62,283 bases of DNA from Clostridia bacterium (GCA_017517665.1 JAFWYP010000067.1:1-62283), one strand, 5' to 3'; counted from the first letter of the stretch, positions 35,050 to 44,114 are shown. Notes: generated from the letters alone by a model not told the origin. Numbers and translations: made by a program.

Positions 35050-35721
35050 ATGAAAGGTTATCTTTTTGATACTCATATACACACAAAAGAGGCAAGTTCT
35101 TGCAGCAGAGTTTACGCTGAAGACATTGTAAAAAGATATAAAGAACTCGGATATAAAGGTCTTTGTATCACAGACCATGTCAGCGTTCATCAGTTTTCAA
35201 GACACGGCGAATCATATGAAGAACAGGTCGAAAAATATCTTTCAGGATACAGAGCTGCAAAGAAATTTGAGGATGAAAATTTTCACATAATTCTTGGAAT
35301 GGAAATCCGTTTTCTTGAAAATGATAACGACTACCTTGTATACGGTTTTGATGAGGATTTTGTAAAAAAACATGACATGATTCATTTTAAGGACCCTGAG
35401 GAATTCAGACCTTTCGCAAATGAACATAATCTTATTGTTTTTCAGGCACATCCTTTCAGAACAGGAATGACTGTTGTTGACCGTGAATTTCTTGACGGTG
35501 TTGAAGTTTATAACGGTCACGGTGATCACAATTCAAGCAATGATGTTGCTTATAAATGGGCTGAAAAATACGCCCTCCGGAAACTTTCGGGCTCCGATTT
35601 CCACGGCAATCTTTCACTTGAACCCGGTGGTGTTTTCTTTGAAGAGTATCTTACCGATTCATATCAGGTAGCAGAAGCTTTGAGAAACAATAAATACAAT
35701 TTGAAAATATTTGAAAAATAA
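35050..35721 (+). CDS. PHP-domain phosphoesterase
   Basis: A 223-residue protein with the PHP metal-binding motifs: FDTHIHTKEASSC (motif I), YKGLCITDHVS (motif II), GMEIRFLEND, QAHPFR and ending LSGSDFHG. PHP proteins are tri-metal phosphoesterases acting on phosphodiesters, histidinol phosphate or nucleotides; this short stand-alone type has no fixed substrate. AGGAGG lies nine bases before the ATG. It is divergent from spoIIGA and is a single-gene unit with its own promoter and terminator. Confidence 0.88.
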   Translation: MKGYLFDTHIHTKEASSCSRVYAEDIVKRYKELGYKGLCITDHVSVHQFSRHGESYEEQVEKYLSGYRAAKKFEDENFHIILGMEIRFLENDNDYLVYGFDEDFVKKHDMIHFKDPEEFRPFANEHNLIVFQAHPFRTGMTVVDREFLDGVEVYNGHGDHNSSNDVAYKWAEKYALRKLSGSDFHGNLSLEPGGVFFEEYLTDSYQVAEALRNNKYNLKIFEK

Positions 35722-35725
35722 AATT

Positions 35726-35760
35726 CAGGTGTGCATTGCTGTATAATGCACACCTGTTTA
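35726..35760. terminator. Bidirectional terminator
   Basis: 11-bp perfect stem CAGGTGTGCAT / ATGCACACCTG with a nine-base loop, then TTTA, between convergent genes ending at 35721 and 35761. Confidence 0.87.
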
Positions 35761-35955
35761 TTAAAAAAATTGATTTTTCCCTTTTTCCAGTTTGCTTACA
35801 ATTCTGTTCATTTCTTCTTTTGAACGGACAGAACGTGTAAGCTCAATGATTCTCTTCTTTTCTTCGTTGTTCAGATTTGAAAAATTATTCATGGCTTTGA
35901 TATTTTTCGTCAGAGCCATGCCAAAACCTTGCGGAATGCCGTTTAAGTCATTCAT
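35761..35955 (-). CDS. Small conserved hypothetical protein (64 aa)
   Basis: Begins MNDLNGIPQGFGMALTKNIK and continues with a helical segment (MNNFSNLNNEEKKRIIELTR) and SKEEMNRIVSKLEKG. The same pattern, IP-x-GFGMAL then a helix with 'L..EEK..I...', is common in small clostridial proteins of unknown function, and the gene has its own GAGGTG box and terminator, so I take it as real. It is probably soluble and two-helical. It has no partner on its strand. Confidence 0.7.
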   Translation of the reverse strand: MNDLNGIPQGFGMALTKNIKAMNNFSNLNNEEKKRIIELTRSVRSKEEMNRIVSKLEKGKNQFF

Positions 35956-36023
35956 ATTAACACCTCAATTATATTGTGTCCGATTTTGTTTGTTTTATGA
36001 TATATTTTATGTTTCCTTTGGGG

Positions 36024-36052
36024 TTGTTTTTGATTTTTGAATATGATATAAT
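36024..36052 (+). promoter_or_regulatory. Promoter of the aldo/keto reductase cluster
   Basis: TTGTTT (36024-36029), 17-bp spacer, extended TGATATAAT with TATAAT at 36047-36052, 26 bases before ATG 36078. Confidence 0.72.
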
Positions 36053-36077
36053 ATTATAAATATATAGAGGTGATAAA

Positions 36078-37184
36078 ATGAGATACAGAGTTTTGGGAAA
36101 AACAAATGTCGAAGTTTCCGCGCTCGGATTCGGATGCATGAGATTGCCCGTGCTTGATAATGATGTTATTGATGAATCCGAAGCAATAAGAATCATCCGA
36201 AAAGGCATTGACAGCGGAATTAATTATCTTGATACCGCTTTCGGATATCATAACGGGCAAAGTGAAGTCCTTGTCGGTAAAGCTCTTAAAGACGGTTACA
36301 GAAATAAAGCATATCTTGCAACAAAGCTTCCGTTGTGGAGTGTTAATTCGGAAGAAGATGTTGATAAGATTTTTAATGAACAGCTTTCTAAATTAGATAC
36401 CGATTATATTGATTTTTATCTTCTCCATGCCGTCAATAATGAATCGTGGGAAACAAAGGTTCTGAAGTTCGATATTCTTCCGAAACTTGAAAAAAAGCTT
36501 GCGGAAGGGAAAATAAAGCACCTTGGTTTTTCGTTTCATGATGACCTCGATGTTTTTAAAAAGATAATTGATTCATATGACGGGTTTGAGTTTTGTCAGA
36601 TTCAGTTTAACTACATTGATGTTGACTATCAGGCAGGTGTTGAAGGTCTTGAATATGCCGCGTCAAAAGGTCTCGGAGTTATTGTCATGGAGCCTCTTCT
36701 TGGCGGTAAGCTTGCAAATCCCAATGATAAAATTAAGGAAGTTCTTTCGGATAAGAAATCTCCCGTCGAGTGGGCGCTTGATTTTGTCTGGAACAGACCT
36801 GAGGTTGGAATGCTTCTGAGCGGAATGGGCAGCGAACAGATGGTTGATGATAATATCGGATATGCCGATAAATCAAATCCCGGTATGCTTTCCGAAGAAG
36901 AACTTGCAATGCTTTCAAAAGCGAAGCTTGTTTTTGATGAAATGAATCTTGTTCCTTGTACAGGATGCGAATACTGCATGCCTTGTCCCGAAGGTGTAAA
37001 AATTCCAGAAGTTTTTTCTGCATTTAATAAAATTACGGAAGGCGGCAGAAGGCTCGTTAAAGAAGTTTTTCCCGATATAGAAACAAACGCTTCTCTTTGC
37101 AAAAAGTGCGGAAAATGTGAAAATGCCTGTCCGCAGCATATTCCTGTTATAGAAATGCTTCGTAAAGTCAGAGATAAGTTTTGA
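36078..37184 (+). CDS. Aldo/keto reductase with C-terminal 4Fe-4S domain
   Basis: A 368-residue oxidoreductase. Residues 1-270 form the aldo/keto barrel: GFGCMRLP, NYLDTAFGYHNGQSE (Asp/Tyr of the catalytic set), ATKLPLW (Lys) and LLHAVN (His). Residues about 290-368 add two ferredoxin-like cysteine motifs, CTGCEYCMPCPEG and CKKCGKCENACPQ. This fused type is widespread in anaerobes and may couple NAD(P)H chemistry to ferredoxin, but its substrate is unknown. GAGGTG precedes ATG 36078. The SGNH hydrolase gene begins nine bases after the stop. Confidence 0.92.
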   Translation: MRYRVLGKTNVEVSALGFGCMRLPVLDNDVIDESEAIRIIRKGIDSGINYLDTAFGYHNGQSEVLVGKALKDGYRNKAYLATKLPLWSVNSEEDVDKIFNEQLSKLDTDYIDFYLLHAVNNESWETKVLKFDILPKLEKKLAEGKIKHLGFSFHDDLDVFKKIIDSYDGFEFCQIQFNYIDVDYQAGVEGLEYAASKGLGVIVMEPLLGGKLANPNDKIKEVLSDKKSPVEWALDFVWNRPEVGMLLSGMGSEQMVDDNIGYADKSNPGMLSEEELAMLSKAKLVFDEMNLVPCTGCEYCMPCPEGVKIPEVFSAFNKITEGGRRLVKEVFPDIETNASLCKKCGKCENACPQHIPVIEMLRKVRDKF

Positions 37185-37193
37185 GGTGATAAT

Positions 37194-37814
37194 ATGAAAA
37201 TACTTTTTCAAGGTGATTCGATAACAGATGCAGGCAGAAACCGTTTGGATTATCATGATTTGGGTGCGGGATATCCTTTCTATGCCGCACGTTATATTAA
37301 AGAAGATAATCCTGATACCGAATTTGAATTCATAAATCTTGGTATCAGCGGAAACCAGACTGCTGATTTGGTCAACAGACTTCAAGCGGATTTTATCGAC
37401 ATACAGCCTGATATTGTTTCAATTCTTATTGGTGTCAACGATACGTGGCACAGGGCTGATAACAGAAAATGGCTCGGCAATGATATCTTTGAGTCTAATT
37501 ACAGAAAAATCCTGACGGAGATAAAAGAAAAAACAAATGCAAAAATAATGATTCTTGAACCTTTTTTGCTTTTTGCACCCGAAAAGGAATATTTCAGAGT
37601 TGATCTTAATCCCAAGATTGATATTATAAGAAAACTTGCAAAAGAATTTGCGGATTTCTATATTCCCCTTGACGGTCTTTTTGCTTCTGCAAGTATCGGC
37701 GCTGATGATTTGCATTGGTCTGAAGACGGTGTACATCCGAATAAAAACGGTTCTGAATTTATCGGTGATGTTTATGCCAACGCAATTAATATTTTACTTG
37801 ACGAGATGAAATAG
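37194..37814 (+). CDS. SGNH/GDSL-family hydrolase
   Basis: A 206-residue esterase or acetylesterase without a signal peptide. The four SGNH blocks are in place: FQGDSITDAGRNR (Ser), GISGNQTADL (Gly), IGVNDTWHR (Asn) and DGVHPNKNGSEF (Asp/His). Such short enzymes often remove acetyl groups from sugars. It is tightly linked to the reductase before it and to the membrane transporter-like gene after it (one-base gap), so the three are one operon. Confidence 0.9.
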   Translation: MKILFQGDSITDAGRNRLDYHDLGAGYPFYAARYIKEDNPDTEFEFINLGISGNQTADLVNRLQADFIDIQPDIVSILIGVNDTWHRADNRKWLGNDIFESNYRKILTEIKEKTNAKIMILEPFLLFAPEKEYFRVDLNPKIDIIRKLAKEFADFYIPLDGLFASASIGADDLHWSEDGVHPNKNGSEFIGDVYANAINILLDEMK

Positions 37815-37815
37815 A

Positions 37816-38889
37816 ATGAAGACAATAAAAAACATATTCAATTACATTTTTGTTGACGGTTTATCGGGAATGGCTCTCGGTTTGTTTGCCACACTTATCA
37901 TAGGTACGATTATTGAACAGATTGGCGGATTTATCAATAACAGTATCGGCACATATCTTATTGCCGTTGCTGCTGTTGCAAAGTCATTGACCGGAGCTGG
38001 TATCGGTGCCGGCATGGCTTTTAAATATAAATGTTCGCCGCTTGCGGGAGTTTCTGCCGCAGTTGCCGGAATGGTGGGTGCGTTTGCTCCGAAAATTATT
38101 GCTGGTTCGGTTTTGACCGAAAGCGGAATGTTGTATTCCGGTCCGGGAGATCCGCTTTGTGCTTTTATTGCAGCTTTTTTTGCTGTTCAGGCAGGTTTGC
38201 TTGTCGGCGGAAAAACAAAGCTTGATATTATTGTTACTCCCGCCGTTTCCATCATAACCGGATGTGCTGCAGGTTTATTTATCGGACCTCCTGTATCTAA
38301 TGTTACAACATATATCGGCGAGGTAATTAATTGGGGTATGGAGCGTCAGCCCGTTGTTATGGGTATTGTTGTTTCTGTTGTTATGGGTATTTGCCTTACT
38401 CTTCCGATAAGTTCTGCCGCACTCGGAATAATTCTCGGACTTTCGGGTATTGCAGGCGGTGCAGCTGTTGTAGGATGCAGTGCAAATATGATTGGTTTTG
38501 CAGTTGCCAGCTATCGCGAGAATAAATTCGGTGGACTTGTTGCTCAGGGTATCGGCACTTCGATGCTTCAGATGCCTAACATTGTTAAACATCCTCAGAT
38601 ATGGATTCCGCCGATTGTTGCGAGTGCCGTTCTCGGTCCGATTTCGTCAGCTGTTCTCGGAATGACATGTCATGCTTCGGGTTCAGGAATGGGAACGTCA
38701 GGTCTTGTAGGTCAGTTCATGACTTACGCTTCAATGACTGAATCGGGAACTGATCCTGCAATTGTACTTGTTGAAATCGCTGTTATGCATTTCATTGCAC
38801 CCGCATTAATTTCATTTGCCGTTTCCGAGTTTATGCGTAAGAAAAAGCTTATAAGCTTCGGTGATATGGAGCTTAAAAATATGGATTAA
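37816..38889 (+). CDS. Orphan PTS EIIC-like transporter (PTS_EIIC_2 type)
   Basis: A 357-residue Gly/Ala-rich membrane protein with about nine to ten helices (GLFATLIIGTIIEQIGGFIN; LIAVAAVAKSLTGAGIGAGM; AVAGMVGAFAPKIIAGSVL; GIVVSVVMGICLTLPISSAA; CSANMIGFAVASYRE). The pattern fits the PF13303-like EIIC_2 family. No EIIA or EIIB gene is nearby, and many members of this family appear without PTS partners, so phosphorylating sugar uptake should not be assumed. ATG 37816 begins one base after the previous stop. A secreted ceramidase-like gene follows after 20 bases. Confidence 0.8.
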   Translation: MKTIKNIFNYIFVDGLSGMALGLFATLIIGTIIEQIGGFINNSIGTYLIAVAAVAKSLTGAGIGAGMAFKYKCSPLAGVSAAVAGMVGAFAPKIIAGSVLTESGMLYSGPGDPLCAFIAAFFAVQAGLLVGGKTKLDIIVTPAVSIITGCAAGLFIGPPVSNVTTYIGEVINWGMERQPVVMGIVVSVVMGICLTLPISSAALGIILGLSGIAGGAAVVGCSANMIGFAVASYRENKFGGLVAQGIGTSMLQMPNIVKHPQIWIPPIVASAVLGPISSAVLGMTCHASGSGMGTSGLVGQFMTYASMTESGTDPAIVLVEIAVMHFIAPALISFAVSEFMRKKKLISFGDMELKNMD

Positions 38890-38909
38890 ATTAACGGAGG
38901 TTAAGTTTT

Positions 38910-40517
38910 ATGACAAAAAGAATTACCGCATTTATCCTTTCAATTGCCGTTCTCATGTCGGCATTCGCAATCCCTGCTTATGCAGCAACAGAAGTAACAT
39001 CCGATTTCGAAAGAGGTTTTTATCGTTTTGTTGATAAACTTCTTGACGTAGTTGTCGGCGGAATAACAAATCTTATTGTTGAACCCCGCAGTTTTGTTGA
39101 TAACGATGATTATGTTTCTGAGAACTTCTATGAAGGTCATAAACCTGAAGAGTTTTTGAACGCTCCCGCATCCGATGCCGTTTGGAAAGTCGGCTATGCA
39201 AACGCATCAATCAAAACAGGTAAGGAACTTGAAGAGGAGCATTATGTCGGTGGCAGCCTTGCAATAACAAAGAAGCTTGCCGATGAAGTAAGAGATGATC
39301 AGAAAATCAGAACCGTTGCAATTTCCGACGGAAGAGGAATCAGCATTTTTGCATCAATTGATACATTTGGTCTTGCAAACAATGAAGTGAAGGTTATCCG
39401 TGAGAAGTTCCAGGCTTATGCAGATACTATGGGCTGGGATATTACAAGCATCAATATTTCCGCACTCCATCAGCATAGCTGCGTTGACACATTCGGTCTT
39501 AACGGAGATATTATCGGAGCCCTTTTCACTTCTTCTTTCAGAAACCTTCTCGGTCTTGAGCTTCCCAGCGGAAAAAATACAGGTTTTATGGATAATCTTT
39601 ATGAAGTATCAGTTCAGTCAATGATTGATGCTGTAAATGATATGCAGACAGGTAAACTTTACTTTGGTACAATTGATGCAACAGAGTATATCAGAGAAAA
39701 GCGTAAGCCTGAAGTTTTTGACAGCAACCTTAACAGAATCCGCTTTGTTCCCGATGCAGCCGGTGAAAAAGAAACATGGATTATCAACCTTCCCATTCAC
39801 TGTGTCGGCAACGGCGCTGCAGGAACAATGGTTACAGGCGACTATCCTTATTTTATGGAAGAATATATTAATAAGAATGAAGATGCTAACTTTATGCTGA
39901 TTCTTGGTGCTGAACTTGCAATTTCTTCCGAATATCCCGATGATCTTGTTGCTGATCCTTATTATCTGGATAAGTATCCCGATGACGAAGGTTATGCAAG
40001 AATGGCTGCTTACGGTTATCTTCTTGCCGAGCTTGCAAGCAATGTTTCAAACGATAAGGAAATAGCACCTATTCTTAATATCAGATACAAGGAAGTTATG
40101 GTCCCCGTTGATAATTCAATATTCAAGCTTGCTGCAAGAGGCGGTCTTCTTACTAATACTGTTGTTAAGAACGGACTCGGATATGAAACTCCCACCGAAG
40201 TAGGATACCTTGAACTTGGTAATGACCTTGCAATTGCAATTATTCCTGGTGAGCTTGCACCTGAAATTGCTTTCGGCGGTGCTGTTTCTGCTGAGGATTC
40301 ATGGGACGGAACTGAATGGAACTATACTGCATTTGCAGATGCAACAGAAAGAAAGCTTCTTGTTTTTGGTATTACTAATGACCAGATAGGTTACATGCTT
40401 ACAGATAATGACTGGCGTTCATATCTTACCGAAAATGAAGAAATCGTTTCAACAGGTCCCAAGGCAGGCGCTGTTATTACAGCAACATATCTCGATCTCT
40501 ATAATGAAGTTAAATAA
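38910..40517 (+). CDS. Secreted neutral-ceramidase-like hydrolase
   Basis: A 535-residue exported protein: MTKRITAFILSIAVLMSAFA, cleavage likely after AYA. The mature part resembles the N-terminal domain of neutral/alkaline ceramidases: VGYANASIKTG (opening strand), NISALHQHSCVDTFG in the place of the ceramidase 'SxTHSG' zinc motif, then LPIHCVGNG and VTGDYPYFMEEYI, and LAIAIIPGELAPEIAFGG near the C-terminus. Neutral ceramidases split ceramide into sphingosine and fatty acid; gut bacteria can meet host and Bacteroides sphingolipids. The expected Ser nucleophile is not obvious to me, so the exact reaction is uncertain. GGAGG precedes the ATG. Confidence 0.7.
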   Translation: MTKRITAFILSIAVLMSAFAIPAYAATEVTSDFERGFYRFVDKLLDVVVGGITNLIVEPRSFVDNDDYVSENFYEGHKPEEFLNAPASDAVWKVGYANASIKTGKELEEEHYVGGSLAITKKLADEVRDDQKIRTVAISDGRGISIFASIDTFGLANNEVKVIREKFQAYADTMGWDITSINISALHQHSCVDTFGLNGDIIGALFTSSFRNLLGLELPSGKNTGFMDNLYEVSVQSMIDAVNDMQTGKLYFGTIDATEYIREKRKPEVFDSNLNRIRFVPDAAGEKETWIINLPIHCVGNGAAGTMVTGDYPYFMEEYINKNEDANFMLILGAELAISSEYPDDLVADPYYLDKYPDDEGYARMAAYGYLLAELASNVSNDKEIAPILNIRYKEVMVPVDNSIFKLAARGGLLTNTVVKNGLGYETPTEVGYLELGNDLAIAIIPGELAPEIAFGGAVSAEDSWDGTEWNYTAFADATERKLLVFGITNDQIGYMLTDNDWRSYLTENEEIVSTGPKAGAVITATYLDLYNEVK

Positions 40518-40547
40518 TTATTAAAACTATAATTCGGCGGTGGTACT

Positions 40548-41759
40548 TTGAACAACAAAAGTTCAATTAAATATGCGCTTAAAGAAACCGATTTTATTCT
40601 GTTTTTGCTTTGTCTTTTTACGACGGCGTTTGGCGTATTGATGGTTCATAGTGCAACCCGTAATGAAGCAATTGCCGACGGAACAATTATCGGTCGTGAC
40701 TGTCTTGTTATGATTTGTGCAGCATCTGTCGGTATAATTGCTTGTATTATAATATCGTTTCTGGATTATGATGCAATTGTCAGGCTTTGGCCTCTTGCAG
40801 GCGGTGTATGCTTTCTTCTTTTGCTTATTTTATTTCCTTTTGGAGAAGGCGCACCGGGAAGAGAAGAAGCGAGATGCTGGTTGAGAATAATAAATGTTGG
40901 CGGATTAGTTGTAAGATTTCAGCCGTCTGAATTGGCAAAAATCGGATTTTTGATTACTTTTACGGCTCATATTGAGGCAGTTAAAGATAATATTAATTCT
41001 TTGAAAAATATATTATTGCTCCTTGTTCATGCTATTGTCCCGATAGGAATTATCATCATTACCGATGACCTTGGATCTGCAATGGTTTTTGCATTTATAT
41101 TTGTTGGTATGATGTTTGTATCCGGTGTTCAGCTTCGGTATTTTGCGGTTGCAATCGGCGGTGCTGTAGCGTTTGTTCCTTTGATATGGACAAAATTCCT
41201 TGCAAGTTTTCATAAATACAGAATTCTTGCAATATACTATCCTTCATCTCTCAGCGAAGATGTGTATGAGAAATACATTTATCAGCAACAAAGAGGTGTT
41301 AATGCAATCGGTTCGGGGCAGTTCTGGGGTGACGGTCTTTTTAAGGGTACTTATACTCAATCGGCAACGGGTGTACCTGTTAATGAAAGCGATATGGTTT
41401 TTACCGTCGTAGGTGAAGAACTTGGGTTCGTTGGCGCAGCCGGATTTCTGGCGGTTATGGTTTTTATAATTGTCAGAATTGTTGCAGTCGGTAAAATGTC
41501 TCGAAATCTTTCGGGAAGTTTGCTTTGTTTCGGCACAGCGTTTATGATTGGATCGCAAACAATTATTAATATCGGTATGTGTCTTAAACTGTTTCCGTGC
41601 ATAGGTATCACACTTCCTTTTTTGAGTGCGGGAGGTTCATCTAATCTTTGTATTTATTTTGCAATCGGAATTGTAATGAGCGTTTATCGTTTTAACTGTA
41701 ACCGTGATCCGATTAATTTCCGACTAACACATCTCAGCACACCATTCTCGGAAGCGTAA
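40548..41759 (+). CDS. rodA: RodA/FtsW/SpoVE-family peptidoglycan glycosyltransferase
   Basis: A 403-residue SEDS protein that polymerises lipid II. About ten helices are visible. Family motifs: WLRIINVGGLVVRFQPSELAKI (periplasmic WL..PS.lak motif), DLGSAMVFAFIF (conserved Asp region), YQQQRGVNAIGSGQFWGDGL, then ESDMVFTVVGEELGFVGA and LPFLSAGGSSNL. The gap from the ceramidase-like stop is 30 bases. The start is TTG 40548, behind GGCGGTGG; there is no better ATG. The pattern is closer to RodA than FtsW, but that split is a judgement. A terminator follows. Confidence 0.88.
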   Translation: MNNKSSIKYALKETDFILFLLCLFTTAFGVLMVHSATRNEAIADGTIIGRDCLVMICAASVGIIACIIISFLDYDAIVRLWPLAGGVCFLLLLILFPFGEGAPGREEARCWLRIINVGGLVVRFQPSELAKIGFLITFTAHIEAVKDNINSLKNILLLLVHAIVPIGIIIITDDLGSAMVFAFIFVGMMFVSGVQLRYFAVAIGGAVAFVPLIWTKFLASFHKYRILAIYYPSSLSEDVYEKYIYQQQRGVNAIGSGQFWGDGLFKGTYTQSATGVPVNESDMVFTVVGEELGFVGAAGFLAVMVFIIVRIVAVGKMSRNLSGSLLCFGTAFMIGSQTIINIGMCLKLFPCIGITLPFLSAGGSSNLCIYFAIGIVMSVYRFNCNRDPINFRLTHLSTPFSEA

Positions 41760-41774
41760 AAATAATTATTTTAT

Positions 41775-41807
41775 ACAGAAGCAATTTATGTTGCTTCTGT
41801 TTTTTTA
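41775..41807 (+). terminator. Rho-independent terminator after rodA
   Basis: 10-bp perfect stem ACAGAAGCAA / TTGCTTCTGT with a six-base loop and a T7 run. Confidence 0.92.
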
Positions 41808-41838
41808 CAATATGTTGTCTTAATATTGTTTAACTTAC

Positions 41839-41867
41839 TTGACAAATCACCAAATATAGTATAAAAT
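41839..41867 (+). promoter_or_regulatory. Promoter of the sigma-like/WG/SH3 fusion gene
   Basis: Perfect TTGACA (41839-41844), 17-bp spacer, TAAAAT (41862-41867). It is a sigma-A-type promoter, not an ECF-type AAC/CGT element, so autoregulation by the encoded factor is not suggested. A 73-base untranslated leader follows. Confidence 0.75.
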
Positions 41868-41940
41868 CAAATATAATTATGTTTAATGGGTTAAAATGTT
41901 TGATTTATAAGATAATATATATGATTGGAGTGTATTAAAA

Positions 41941-44100
41941 GTGAGCGAAAACATTATTCAGTATGTTGCCGCTGCATCAAACGGTGATACCGATGCAATG
42001 GCAAAGCTCTATTCCAAAACATTGAAAGCTTCGTATTTTCTTGCCTATACTTTGAGCAACGATAAAGATGCAGCTCTCGAAATAACAAAGAAGTCTTACG
42101 CAAAGGCATTCTGCACAATTGATAAACTGAAAAGACCTGAAGCGTTTGAAATCTGGATGAAACAAAACGTCGCTTTGGTTTATAAAGAAGGCGTTAAGTT
42201 TGTTTTTTCTGATGCGGATGCCGGTGCCGTTGAGAATTCTTCAGAATTTCTTTCCGAGGAAATTTATAATGATGAAGAGGCAAGCGCAAAGATACTTTCT
42301 GCCGTATCCGAACTCAGCCCCGAGCTTCGTGCTGCAATTGTTCTACACTATAATAATGGTATGCCCGTAAATATTCTTGCTAAATTTTTCGGTGTGTCTG
42401 AAAGCACATCCAATGCTTTGCTCGGAAAGGCAAGAAGTGCTATTCTTTCTGCGGTAGAACTTGATTCATCAAATATAGAGAACGGAGCCCTTCCTGTTCT
42501 TACAAAAATCTTCCAGCGTTCAGCAACGGTTACTGCAATTGAAAATTCATTTGTTCGCGATATTTTTATATATGCTATTGATGCTTATGAAGCTTCAAAG
42601 CCTGCTGAACCTGTTCATGAAGAAACTGTTGTTCCTGCTCCCGTTGAAGAAGCTCCTGCTGTTCAGGATAATTCTGTTGTTCAGGAAGCAACAACTGAGC
42701 AAGACGAAGTTTCTGCTGATGAGGCAGAAGATTCTTCACAGTCTTTGACTCCGGAAGACAGCAATGTTTTAGCGTTCAAGCAGAAGATAAGTGAAATTCT
42801 CAGCGGAGAAAGCGTTCCTGAAGATGTTCAGTCTGAAACTGCAGAATCAGATGTTCAGGATGATGTTGATGTTCCCGAGTTTGTTTCTGAAGAAAAAACA
42901 CAAGAGGCAATTGAACATTTTTCAAATTATGAATCAAATGATGAGAATAGCAAAGCTGTTGTTTCGGATAATAAAAAGAAAAAATTTGATTTGAAGATTA
43001 ATAAAAAATTAATCGCTATCATATGTGCTTCACTTGTTGCGTTAATAGTGATTTGTGTTGCAGTGTCTAAAATCACAGGCGGTGATAAACCCGGTAAGAC
43101 TCCTGCAAACAACGATCCATCAGGCGTGGTTGATACTCTTGCATCGGGATATGATTGGCGCGCGGGCGGTTTTGCTGAATGCTCGGAAATTAAATATCTC
43201 GATGAAAACTGTATTTCTTTCAAATCTGTTTCAACCGGAAAATACGGATTGCTTGATTATCAGGGCAATGTAATTCTGCAACCCAATTATGACGGCTTCA
43301 GACATTGCCGTACAGGCAGAGATTATTCAAACAGCGGTATTTATCACAGTCTTGTCGTTATCGGTACGGAAGAATATGAGTTTGATGTTATCAACGGTAA
43401 TGTAACAATTTCCGATACGCCTCATCTTGACCATACTCTTAACAGCGAAACTCTCGGTGATAGATCATATGAAGAACGTGACCGTTATTTTGAAGGATAT
43501 GCCGCTGCCAGAAAAGACGGTAAGTGGGGTTATGTAAGCCAGGAAAGAGATAAGAAAGTTATTCCTTATGAATACGAAGCCGTAAATGAATATCCTTCCG
43601 CTCTCGATTATGCAGGCAGCGATTATTGCCGTCCTGTTACTGACGGTCACATCGCTGTTAAAAAGAACGGAATGATGGGTATTATTAATCTCGAAAACGA
43701 TATTGTTGTTCCTTTTGAGTATTCAAATATTATGCCGGGTAAAAACGGTGTATATATTGCCTGCAAAGGCGGTACATGGGGTGTAATCCTTCTCGGCGAT
43801 GCTGTTTCATCTTTTACCGGTATTAACATTTCAATTGAGCCTGTTTCACCCGATAATTCGGAAGATACAACCGGTTCTTCAACAGCTTATGACAGCTACA
43901 CTGTTATTTCTGAAAGCGGTGCAAATGTAAGAGACGGTGCAGGTGCTGATTATGAAAAAATCGGTGAACTTAAGTATGGCGATACTGTAAGAGCCTATGA
44001 TACCAAGAGAGCCGACAACGGCAATAAATGGGTTAAAATCAGATACGAAGGCAAATACGGATGGGTTGCAATGAGCAATCTTGAAGAAGAAGGCGTTTAA
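41941..44100 (+). CDS. ECF-sigma-like module fused to a transmembrane segment, WG repeats and SH3 domain
   Basis: A 719-residue protein starting at GTG 41941 with GGAG ten bases upstream. Residues about 1-80 match sigma region 2 (DTDAMAKLYSKTLKASYFLA; LKRPEAFEIWMKQ) and about 115-172 match region 4 (LSPELRAAIVLHYNNGMPV; ILAKFFGVSESTSNALLGKA). In region 2.2, the usual core-binding Q-E pair reads K-K (about 50-51). Residues about 175-350 are an acidic, Pro/Glu/Val-rich linker; a basic KKKK stop precedes one TM helix (about 357-376). Outside are WG-repeat strands (GKYGLLDYQGNVILQPNYDG; GKWGYVSQERDKKVIPYEYE; GMMGIINLENDIVVPFEYS) and a C-terminal SH3b (ANVRDGAGADYEKIGELKYG; KWVKIRYEGKYGWV). A membrane-held sigma or a sigma-derived sensor is possible. 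It is a single gene. Confidence 0.85.
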   Translation: MSENIIQYVAAASNGDTDAMAKLYSKTLKASYFLAYTLSNDKDAALEITKKSYAKAFCTIDKLKRPEAFEIWMKQNVALVYKEGVKFVFSDADAGAVENSSEFLSEEIYNDEEASAKILSAVSELSPELRAAIVLHYNNGMPVNILAKFFGVSESTSNALLGKARSAILSAVELDSSNIENGALPVLTKIFQRSATVTAIENSFVRDIFIYAIDAYEASKPAEPVHEETVVPAPVEEAPAVQDNSVVQEATTEQDEVSADEAEDSSQSLTPEDSNVLAFKQKISEILSGESVPEDVQSETAESDVQDDVDVPEFVSEEKTQEAIEHFSNYESNDENSKAVVSDNKKKKFDLKINKKLIAIICASLVALIVICVAVSKITGGDKPGKTPANNDPSGVVDTLASGYDWRAGGFAECSEIKYLDENCISFKSVSTGKYGLLDYQGNVILQPNYDGFRHCRTGRDYSNSGIYHSLVVIGTEEYEFDVINGNVTISDTPHLDHTLNSETLGDRSYEERDRYFEGYAAARKDGKWGYVSQERDKKVIPYEYEAVNEYPSALDYAGSDYCRPVTDGHIAVKKNGMMGIINLENDIVVPFEYSNIMPGKNGVYIACKGGTWGVILLGDAVSSFTGINISIEPVSPDNSEDTTGSSTAYDSYTVISESGANVRDGAGADYEKIGELKYGDTVRAYDTKRADNGNKWVKIRYEGKYGWVAMSNLEEEGV

Positions 44101-44114
44101 TTTAATATTAAAGC

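Noticed and set aside
36629-37385. Overlapping minus-strand open frames of about 157 residues each
   Set aside because: Shadows of the aldo/keto reductase with its 4Fe-4S motifs and of the SGNH gene start, both clearly coding on the plus strand.
37816-38889. Complete sugar PTS
   Set aside because: Only an EIIC-like membrane protein is present; no EIIA, EIIB, HPr or antiterminator gene was seen nearby.
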